Positions 58,444 to 64,000 of a DNA stretch of 64,000 nucleotides are shown piece by piece (within the stretch, counting starts at the first letter, position 1; every line of letters begins with the position of its first letter). The translations under genes were made by a program, and so were the position numbers. The stretch covers positions 1,488,001 through 1,552,000 of the forward strand of contig NZ_CP033325.1 in the NCBI RefSeq assembly GCF_003710105.1, given 5' to 3'. This stretch comes from Georgenia faecalis (GTDB lineage: Bacteria; Actinomycetota; Actinomycetes; Actinomycetales; Actinomycetaceae). The notes beneath the pieces are model-generated. The model made no database searches. It was not told where the DNA came from and saw only the letters and a list, made by a program, of their open reading frames with translations.

Positions 58444-59271
58444 ATGCGCACAGCACTCGTCACGGGGGCCGGACGCGGCATCGGGGAAGCGATCACCCTG
58501 CGACTGGTCCGCGCCGGCTGGACGGTCTTCGCCGGCGTCCGCGACGACGCCAGTCGGGAACGCCTCGTGGCAGCGGACGGAACCATCAAGCCGATCCAGC
58601 TCGACATCACCGACGACGAGCAGGTCAACGCTCTCACCGACGAGTTGCCCGACCGCCTCGACGCCTTGGTGAACAACGCCGCCATTGGCGTCCTGGGCCC
58701 GATCGAGGCCGTGTCGCTGGTGGACCTGCGGCGCCAGCTCGATGTCAACGTCGTCGGCCAGGTCGCGGTGACGCAAGCCGTCCTCCCACGACTGCGAACC
58801 GCCCGTGGGCGGATCGTGTTCATCTCCTCGACCGGCGGTCGAATGGCTGTTCCTCTGGAGGGTGCGTACTGCGCCTCCAAGTTCGCCGTCGAGGGACTCG
58901 CCGACGCCTTGCGGGCGGAGGTGCGGCCCTGGGGCATCGGCGTGTCGGTGGTGGTACCCGGCCCGACCGACACTGGAACCTGGCGGGGGATCCACACGAT
59001 GATCGACGATATGGACGAGCAGATGTCACCGGCCCATCGGGACCTCTACAGCCGCCACACGGCCGGATTGCGCAGGGTAGTCAGGCGCCTCGAGTCCCAG
59101 GCCATCCCCCCGGACGCGGTCGCTCGAGTCGTCCAACGTGCCCTCGAGGCGCGACACCCGCGAGCGCGCTACCTGGCCGGGGCCAACGCTCACGTGATGA
59201 TGGCGATGAAAGCCGTGCTGCCCACCCGGGTGGGCGACGCCGTCGGCGCTCGCATCAGCGGATTGAGCTAG
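58444..59271 (+). CDS. Short-chain dehydrogenase/reductase (SDR)
   Basis: A 275-residue classical SDR. The cofactor motif TGAGRGIG is at residues 7-14, the NNAAIG motif near residue 77, and the catalytic Ser129, Tyr142 and Lys146 (GAYCASK) are in place. Position 32 onward (VRDDASRERL) fits NADP preference. Substrate unknown. The ATG has GAAGGAG upstream. It is divergent from and probably repressed by the adjacent TetR protein. It converges with the hydrolase-like gene. Confidence 0.88.
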   Translation: MRTALVTGAGRGIGEAITLRLVRAGWTVFAGVRDDASRERLVAADGTIKPIQLDITDDEQVNALTDELPDRLDALVNNAAIGVLGPIEAVSLVDLRRQLDVNVVGQVAVTQAVLPRLRTARGRIVFISSTGGRMAVPLEGAYCASKFAVEGLADALRAEVRPWGIGVSVVVPGPTDTGTWRGIHTMIDDMDEQMSPAHRDLYSRHTAGLRRVVRRLESQAIPPDAVARVVQRALEARHPRARYLAGANAHVMMAMKAVLPTRVGDAVGARISGLS

Positions 59272-59361
59272 CAGGCGCGTCCAGCCGCCTCGATCGGGAC
59301 GCTGGCGGTGTGTGGCCAGGGACGCCGGGATCGGCGTCGAGCGCGGCCGAACCCGGACCAC

Positions 59362-60222
59362 TTACATGGCGTCCCCTGCGCGCTCGGTCCAGAACGCGCG
59401 GATGACGGCGGCGGTGGCCGCCGGCTGCTCGAGCGGGGCGACGATGTTCGTGCCGGTGATGGTGGCGAACGAGCCGTCCCGCAGGGCGTCGACGGAGACC
59501 TTCGCCAGCTCGGGCGTCCAGTCGTAGCGGTCGTCCGTAGCCACGACCAGGGTGGGCGCCACGATCTGCGGCAGCGCCCAGGACAGGTCCTTCCGTCGGT
59601 GGATGAAGGAGCGGACCGTCATGGCCACGCTCCGCCGCGACGGTCCGCGGAGGGCGGCATCCAGGACCGCGCGGTGGGGACCGCGGGGCTGCGCCAGCTG
59701 CACCGTGGCGATGATGTCGCGGATCCGGCGGATCGGCCCCAGCGTGGCCACCAGCGCCGTGAGCAGCCGGACCTGCCGCAGCTGCGACCGTGACAGCGCG
59801 TTGACCGGCGCGCTGATTGTCACCAGTGAGCGGATGCGTTCCGGACTCCTGGCGGCCAGGTGCATCCCGGTGTGCCCGCCCCACGCGTTGCCGACCCAGT
59901 CGACCGAGACCAGGCCGAGATGGTCGAGCAGCGCCTCGCCCACCAAGGCGCACTCGCCGATGCTGCTCACCCGTGTCAGCGGCGCGCTCTCGCCGTACCC
60001 AGGACCGTCGACCACCAGCAGTCGACGATGCGGCGTCAGGAGGGGGACAACCTCCGCCCACGAGGAGGAGTCGGCGAACATGCTGTGCCACAGCAGGGCC
60101 ACCGGGGCATGGGGGTCGGGCGAGGCGTGCTCGTGGACGGCGAGGATGCCGAGGCGGGTCGGTACTCGGTGCACCCGCACCCGCCCGGGCCGCTCGGGGG
60201 CCACTTCTTCGATCGGGGACAT
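59362..60222 (-). CDS. Alpha/beta-hydrolase-fold protein lacking nucleophile and catalytic His
   Basis: A 286-residue protein with clear hydrolase architecture: VALLWHSMFADSSSW (oxyanion-hole region), LLVVDGPGYGESAPL, the nucleophile elbow VDWVGNAWGGHTGMHLAARSPERI, and APTLVVATDDRYDWTPELA. The elbow reads G-N-A-W-G at residues 111-115, so Ala113 replaces the Ser/Asp/Cys nucleophile. The C-terminal segment that normally carries the catalytic His reads ITGTNIVAPLEQP, with no His. It is therefore probably not a hydrolase and may bind a ligand. The ATG has GGAGAGG upstream. It is divergent from a CGNR regulator. Confidence 0.82.
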   Translation of the reverse strand: MSPIEEVAPERPGRVRVHRVPTRLGILAVHEHASPDPHAPVALLWHSMFADSSSWAEVVPLLTPHRRLLVVDGPGYGESAPLTRVSSIGECALVGEALLDHLGLVSVDWVGNAWGGHTGMHLAARSPERIRSLVTISAPVNALSRSQLRQVRLLTALVATLGPIRRIRDIIATVQLAQPRGPHRAVLDAALRGPSRRSVAMTVRSFIHRRKDLSWALPQIVAPTLVVATDDRYDWTPELAKVSVDALRDGSFATITGTNIVAPLEQPAATAAVIRAFWTERAGDAM

Positions 60223-60326
60223 GACTACCTCTCCGTGTCGACGGGTGCGTCACCGGTGAACTGCGTATGGTGGTGACGACTATCATCCGTGTCGGACGTG
60301 GCGTCAATGGGTTTTAGGAGCGTGCC

Positions 60327-60854
60327 GTGGCGGGACTGCTCGAGGCGTGGGTGCGCGAGGGCGGCGGCCCGGGCATCGCCCCCCAGCCGCTTGAGGTCGT
60401 GCGTGGGCTGCTCAACACCGACGACCGCTTCCACGGTGTCGACCGCCTGGCCGACGGCCCGGCGGAGCTGGTGGCGTTCCGGGACGCGTCACGGACCTAC
60501 CTGACGACGGGCGACACCGGGGCGCTCGAGGTGCTCGCCGCCCGGCACCCGCTCACGGTCACGTTCGTCGTAGAAGCCGACGGCGCGTCGCACCCACGGC
60601 TGACGTCGGCGCCGGGGACGGCGGACGGGGTCGCCACCGCAGTGGCGGAACTGTTGGTCATCGTGTGCGAGGCCCACGTCGCCGGAACGTGGCAGCGGCT
60701 CAAAGCGTGCGGCAACCCGGCATGCCAGTGGGTGTTCTACGACGCATCGCGCAACCGGTCAGGACGCTGGTGTGCGATGGGCGAGTGCGGCGACGTCATC
60801 AAGGCCAGGGCTTACCGGCAACGCCGACGGGGGAGCCGGTCGGCCACGGTCTGA
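60327..60854 (+). CDS. CGNR zinc-finger transcriptional regulator (ABATE family)
   Basis: A 175-residue protein. The N-terminal domain is the ABATE ligand-binding type (LLNTDDRFHGVDRLADGPAELVAFRDASRTYL). The C-terminal zinc finger is RLKACGNPACQWVFYDASRNRSGRWCAMGECGDVIKARAYRQRR, with four Cys of the CGNR type. Such proteins are putative stress regulators. The GTG at 60327 has TAGGAG upstream. It is divergent from the catalytically dead hydrolase across a 104-bp promoter. Confidence 0.88.
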   Translation: MAGLLEAWVREGGGPGIAPQPLEVVRGLLNTDDRFHGVDRLADGPAELVAFRDASRTYLTTGDTGALEVLAARHPLTVTFVVEADGASHPRLTSAPGTADGVATAVAELLVIVCEAHVAGTWQRLKACGNPACQWVFYDASRNRSGRWCAMGECGDVIKARAYRQRRRGSRSATV

Positions 60855-61105
60855 CGTGGGCCTGCAGATGCCTGGGCGTTCAGCGTCGTCGGCGCATGTA
60901 GGCGCGGAGCGGCAGCCGGGCGAAGTTCACCAGAAACGTGGCAGACCAGAGCAGGACCGTCGTCGCAGACCCAGGGGCACGAAGGCGTCTGCGGTCTGCT
61001 CGGTCTTCACCGCCAGACCCATACGGTGGTCCTCGGCCCATCGAGACGACTTCGGGGTCAAGATTCCCGACGACGTTGACCGTGCTTCCATTCTTCCTGA
61101 CTCAC
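60855..61105. other. Gene-free stretch in the island
   Basis: No convincing coding sequence, repeat or RNA is seen here. A reverse-strand frame through 60927-61208 overlaps the methyltransferase 3' end, lacks a ribosome binding site and resembles nothing recognised. Confidence 0.5.
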
Positions 61106-61801
61106 CTACGAGGCGTCTCCACGGTAGAACTTGATGATCCGTTTGCCGTGCTTGAACGTCCGCAGGGAGCCGGGCAATTCTGCGAAGTCCATACGGCGGT
61201 TTGAGCACAGCACGATCACCGAGTGGCGGGAAAGATGAGCTCGGAGATGTTGGAGCATCTGTAACGGCGGGTGTTGGGCGCCCGAGCTCCAGGCCGTCTG
61301 GCCGCCGTAGGGGAGATCGGCGATCACGATGTCGATACCGCCGAGCGGGAGCAGCCCCACGTCGATCGTGCGCGTCACGTCCAGGACCGAGACATGGGTC
61401 GTGATCGGTGATGCGCCTCGCCTGCGCTCGCGCAGCCTTTCGACGACCTCAGCTCGAGCGTCGGAACGTTTCGCGAGCAGCCGGGCCCGTCGCCGCAACC
61501 CCTCTTCGGTGAGAAGCTCAAGGTTCTTTGCCGCCAGCGTTGTGGCGTCGCCACTGATATCCGTGGCGAGGATCTGCGTGATCGCCTCGCCTCGTGCCAA
61601 CCCAAGCGTCGTGACGATCCCCCCTGCTCCGCACATCGGGTCCCACACCCCGACACGAGATCGTCCCGTGAGTAGACGAGCACGCTCGAACAACTCGAGG
61701 GTGAGCCGCACCGGAAACCCCGGGTGGCCGGGAGCCGAGTACAGAACGTCGCCGCTCGCGAAGTCGCCGTAGTGGGCTGCGGGCGCGTGCTCAAATCTCA
61801 T
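61106..61801 (-). CDS. AviRa-like 23S rRNA methyltransferase
   Basis: A 231-residue SAM-dependent methyltransferase. It matches the layout of AviRa, the avilamycin-resistance enzyme that methylates 23S rRNA: SAPGHPGFPVRLTLELFERARLL at the N-terminus, the SAM motif VGVWDPMCGAGGIVTTLGLA, ILATDISGDATTLAAKNLELLTEEGLRRRARLL, the catalytic-type motif IVIADLPYGGQTAW, and the final strands SVIVLCSNRRMDFAEL..FKHGKRIIKFYRG. It may give resistance to orthosomycin-type antibiotics; this is inference from family. The ATG at 61801 is preferred over an in-frame GTG at 61816. Lower GC than core genes; an isolated gene in the tRNA-Pro island. Confidence 0.78.
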   Translation of the reverse strand: MRFEHAPAAHYGDFASGDVLYSAPGHPGFPVRLTLELFERARLLTGRSRVGVWDPMCGAGGIVTTLGLARGEAITQILATDISGDATTLAAKNLELLTEEGLRRRARLLAKRSDARAEVVERLRERRRGASPITTHVSVLDVTRTIDVGLLPLGGIDIVIADLPYGGQTAWSSGAQHPPLQMLQHLRAHLSRHSVIVLCSNRRMDFAELPGSLRTFKHGKRIIKFYRGDAS

Positions 61802-62067
61802 CGCGAGCCCCCGCACGCCGATGGCAGCAGGGTGTGCCGCTACCGGTTCCGTGGGCGGGGTATATGGCGCCGCGGCACGGCCATCGGCAGTGTCCTGGCA
61901 GCGCCGCTAAGTGGCCTCGGACTACCCGCGCGCGATCACGCGCGCCGAGTGACGAGGCAGCCGCGGCGCCGAAGCGCACCGAGGGCATGACGGATCCTCC
62001 ACGTAGCGGTCGAGGACGGACGTCTCGTCGGTCCTCGCATCGCTAGCCGCGGGCGGAGCCACGTTCA

Positions 62068-62084
62068 GCTAGCGGATCGCTAGC
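62068..62084. repeat. Perfect hairpin GCTAGCG / CGCTAGC
   Basis: 7-bp arms at 62068-62074 and 62078-62084 with a GAT loop. A further CGCTAGCC copy lies at 62041. Role unknown. Confidence 0.6.
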
Positions 62085-62258
62085 CGAGTCGGAAGTTCAT
62101 GCGCATGAGGCGATGGTAGGTGCCAGCACTCCGCGTCTCGCGCTGATTTCGGGACGGTCGCGCGGCGCGCGCGCCCGGCGCGCCCGACACCGGTGTCCTG
62201 TAGGCGAGGGGCTAGTAAGGCGGGCGTGACAAGTCGCGCGGGGCGCCGTTGCTTGCCG

Positions 62259-62294
62259 CTGGCACCAGTGGTGAGACCAAATGTGAGACCAAAT
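62259..62294. repeat. 12-bp-period repeat array at the right end of the island
   Basis: CTGGCACCAGTG (62259-62270) is followed by two exact adjacent copies of GTGAGACCAAAT (62271-62282, 62283-62294). The period and the GACACCA/GAGACCA core are similar to the repeat next to tRNA-Pro at 52044. Possible arm-type integrase sites marking the far boundary. Confidence 0.5.
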
Positions 62295-62309
62295 GGGGCG
62301 GTTGCTCGT

Positions 62310-62711
62310 TCAGCCCCGTACCGCGGCCACCGCGTCGATCTCCACGAGTGCGCCGGGCGGGCCGAGGCCAGAGACCTTCAGGACGGTGATCGCAGGGGGC
62401 GCGGCCTCGGACGGCCAGAACTGGCCGAAGGCCGCGAGACCCGCCTGCAGGTCGGCGCCCTCGACGTAGTGGATCGTCCACTTCACGACGTCGGTGACCT
62501 CGGCGCCGGCGGCCTGGACGCAGGTCCGCAGGTTGGCGAGGGCCTGGTGCGTCTGCTCGGACATCCCAGGGCCGACCACGGCGCCGTCGGGACCGACGCC
62601 GTTCTGCCCACCGACGTGGATCGTGTCGAACCCAGCCGGCACGCGCACCACCCAGCTGAAGGCGGGACTGGAGTGCAGCGACTCGGGATTGATGTGCTTC
62701 GTCCTCTCCAT
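62310..62711 (-). CDS. RidA-family protein (YjgF/YER057c/UK114)
   Basis: A 133-residue member of the Rid superfamily, which hydrolyse reactive enamine/imine intermediates or related compounds. It has the substrate loop IHVGGQNGVGPDGAVVG, the central EQTHQALANLRTCVQAAGAEVTDVVKWTIHYVEG, and the closing PPAITVLKVSGLGPPGALVEIDAVAAV. The position of the catalytic Arg of archetypal RidA (usually RxCVEV) reads LGPPGALVEID here, so this is one of the Rid subfamilies without it. The ATG at 62711 starts the domain. It is divergent from the DUF4259 gene. Confidence 0.87.
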   Translation of the reverse strand: MERTKHINPESLHSSPAFSWVVRVPAGFDTIHVGGQNGVGPDGAVVGPGMSEQTHQALANLRTCVQAAGAEVTDVVKWTIHYVEGADLQAGLAAFGQFWPSEAAPPAITVLKVSGLGPPGALVEIDAVAAVRG

Positions 62712-62848
62712 ACGCCTATGTAACTGCCTCCGTTGCCCGCGGAGGAGGCAGACCATGCGGCGAGGCGCTCGCTGCGTGGCGCCCTCACCCGCATCACGTA
62801 CGACCTCGCCGACGGCGTGCCGCGCCAGGTCATGACGTGGCCCCGGTT

Positions 62849-62859
62849 GGGGGGGGGGG
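62849..62859. repeat. Run of 11 consecutive G
   Basis: A homopolymeric G tract in the 203-bp gap between the RidA gene and the DUF4259 gene, 44 bp before the DUF4259 -10 box. The longest homopolymer noticed in the window; could be a slippage site or a sequencing artefact. Confidence 0.8.
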
Positions 62860-62902
62860 CGAGACCTCATGGCGCGGGCGATCTGTCCGCCCTCCTGCAC
62901 AC

Positions 62903-62908
62903 TACGGT
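62903..62908 (+). promoter_or_regulatory. -10 hexamer TACGGT of the DUF4259 gene
   Basis: TACGGT lies 6 nt before the ATG at 62915; leaderless layout. Confidence 0.45.
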
Positions 62909-62914
62909 TGCCCG

Positions 62915-63340
62915 ATGGGTACCTGGGGAACCGGACCGTTCGACAATGACAACGCTGCGGACTGGGCGGGCGACGTCGCAGACGCCGATGCGGCTGCTCG
63001 GCCGGCGATGATTCGCGATGCGCTCGCCGCCGTCGCGCATGCCGAGGGCTACGTCAATAGCGAGGAGGCGGAGATCGCTCTTGCCGCAGGGGCCCTGGTG
63101 GCCGCCGCCCAGTCGAACGGGCCGCAACTAGGCAGCTACGGCCCGAGCGCGACTGCTCTCGAGGGCGTCGTTCTCGACGACGGCGTGCGGGCGCTCGCCG
63201 TGCTGGCCGTCACTCGAGTGCTCGGTGCCAGCTCCGAGTGGCGCGAGCTGTGGGAGGAGGCGGGGGAGCTCGGTGCCGCGCGCGAAGCGCTGGTGCCCCT
63301 GCTGAGTCGCCTAGGGGCGCCCGCGGATGGCGTGTCCTAG
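62915..63340 (+). CDS. DUF4259 domain protein
   Basis: A 141-residue protein starting [21 protein letters not shown], the signature of DUF4259, followed by a helical region rich in Ala and Leu. Function unknown. No membrane segment. The ATG at 62915 follows a -10 hexamer and gives the exact family start. Confidence 0.85.
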   Translation: MGTWGTGPFDNDNAADWAGDVADADAAARPAMIRDALAAVAHAEGYVNSEEAEIALAAGALVAAAQSNGPQLGSYGPSATALEGVVLDDGVRALAVLAVTRVLGASSEWRELWEEAGELGAAREALVPLLSRLGAPADGVS

Positions 63341-63408
63341 CACGGCAAGATCCGCGCCCCCGCGGCGCGGCCGCGCGCGGCGAGGCCGGCTCGGAGCAGC
63401 ACCGATTC

Positions 63409-63921
63409 ATGCTCCAGGCGTCCCAGGAGGCGCTGCAGGTCATCACTGAGCTCAACGCGGCGTACTGGACGCCCGGGGAGGTCCGCGGCTTCCTGTCCAC
63501 GCTGACAGGGCGCCGGGTGGACGAGTCGGTGACCGTCTTCCCGCCGTTCTACTGCGAGTTCGGCAAGAACCTCACCCTCGGCAAGGGCGTGTTCATCAAC
63601 ATGGGCTGCACCTTCCAGGACGCCGGAGGCATCACCATCGGGGAGGGGACGCTGATCGGGCACGGGAGCACGGTGGTCACCGTCAACCACGCGGTCGACC
63701 CGGAACGCCGGGGGGACATGATCCCGGCACCCGTGGTGATCGGACGACAGGTGTGGCTCGGGGCCCGGGTGACGGTCGTGCCCGGCGTGACCATCGGCGA
63801 CGGCGCCATCGTCGCGGCCGGGGCGGTCGTCACCAAGGACGTGCCCGCCAACGCCGTGGTGGCCGGTGTCCCGGCCAGGCTGATCCGCATGACGGGGTTC
63901 GACGCCGCCCCAGCGGAGTGA
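63409..63921 (+). CDS. Sugar O-acetyltransferase, left-handed beta-helix (NodL/Maa-like)
   Basis: A 170-residue hexapeptide-repeat acetyltransferase. [51 protein letters not shown] holds the beta-helix coils and the catalytic His, and [52 protein letters not shown] the later coils. It would transfer acetyl from acetyl-CoA to a sugar hydroxyl. Family members usually have about 15 more N-terminal residues; upstream of the ATG at 63409 the frame still reads [11 protein letters not shown], similar to those residues, but has no start codon before the DUF4259 stop. The true start or reading frame is therefore uncertain. Confidence 0.85.
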   Translation: MLQASQEALQVITELNAAYWTPGEVRGFLSTLTGRRVDESVTVFPPFYCEFGKNLTLGKGVFINMGCTFQDAGGITIGEGTLIGHGSTVVTVNHAVDPERRGDMIPAPVVIGRQVWLGARVTVVPGVTIGDGAIVAAGAVVTKDVPANAVVAGVPARLIRMTGFDAAPAE

Positions 63922-63958
63922 CGGCGGGGGAGTAGCGGCCACGCTCCCGGCGTCCGGC

Positions 63959-64000
63959 TCAGGCTCGGGCGTCGTCCAGGCGTGAGCGCAGGGTCGGCAC
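63959..64000 (-). CDS. 3' end of a gene entering from the right edge
   Basis: On the reverse strand the sequence from the edge reads VPTLRSRLDDARA and a TGA stop at 63961-63959. Codon use fits coding sequence, but only 13 residues are visible, so no function can be given. Confidence 0.35.
   Translation of the reverse strand: MPTLRSRLDDARA

Larger units (their letters stand above)
61802..62309. other. 508-bp non-coding end of the island
   Basis: No gene is supported. It contains a perfect hairpin GCTAGCG / CGCTAGC (62068-62084) and a 12-bp-period repeat array (62259-62294). GC rises toward core level after about 62.3 kb. Confidence 0.55.

Noticed and set aside
60927-61208. Reverse-strand frame overlapping the methyltransferase 3' end
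   Set aside because: No ribosome binding site, no recognisable family, and it overlaps a better gene.
51974-62310. A duplicated tRNA-Pro 3' end marking attR
   Set aside because: No second copy of the tRNA 3' sequence (TTCAAATCCTGTCAGCCCG) was seen toward 62.3 kb, so the right boundary rests only on the 12-bp repeats and the GC change.

Overview
The window is chromosome from a very high-GC actinobacterium. Most coding regions are above 70% GC by eye, GTG starts are frequent, and RbpA, WhiA, OpcA, an actinobacterial Tal/Pgi pair and a ParA-ScpA-ScpB-RluB-TyrA/Cmk/Der order are all present. The gene content fits Micrococcales (Cellulomonas/Georgenia-like); the genus is an inference from gene content, not a match that was run.

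Layout. 1-8.4 kb: a cut VIT-family transporter gene, pcp, a siderophore-interacting flavoprotein, coaE, a BCCT osmolyte transporter, uvrB, and a terC-type exporter gene behind what looks like a yybP-ykoY manganese riboswitch. 8.6-13.7 kb: a guanidinium exporter (gdx) behind a guanidine-III riboswitch, the ascorbate-type PTS ulaCBA, and a divergent transketolase paralogue. 13.7-23.4 kb: an MBL hydrolase, uvrA with a LexA-like box, an OsmC-fold protein without cysteines, then uvrC-rapZ-yvcK-whiA. 23.6-27.5 kb: gap-pgk-tpiA, secG and rbpA. 27.5-29.2 kb: an orphan AbiEi/DUF559-type gene bracketed on both sides by pairs of a 47-bp palindromic repeat, the most unusual structure here. 29.2-37.6 kb: a tightly overlapping pentose-phosphate operon tkt-tal-pgi-zwf-opcA-pgl. 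37.9-51.7 kb: ctaB, xerD, parA-scpA-scpB-rluB, map, a small XRE regulator, an MBL hydrolase, a dense intergenic repeat block, and tyrA-cmk-plsC-like-der-membrane protein.

51.9-62.3 kb is an accessory island that starts at a tRNA-Pro(GGG) gene. It has lower GC, a fused integrase/IS256 remnant, two TetR-controlled redox cassettes, a CGNR regulator divergent from a hydrolase that lacks its catalytic residues, decayed gene fragments, and an AviRa-like 23S rRNA methyltransferase. Short 12-bp-period direct repeats lie at both ends. From 62.3 kb core-like GC returns: RidA, a DUF4259 protein, a hexapeptide acetyltransferase, and the tail of a gene running off the right edge.

How the genes work together. 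Central carbon metabolism dominates: lower glycolysis, the oxidative and non-oxidative pentose phosphate pathway, and a PTS with its own transketolase. All three UvrABC excision-repair subunits are present, as are chromosome-segregation genes. Many genes have a TANNNT-like -10 hexamer 6-7 nt before the start codon, so leaderless transcription appears common.
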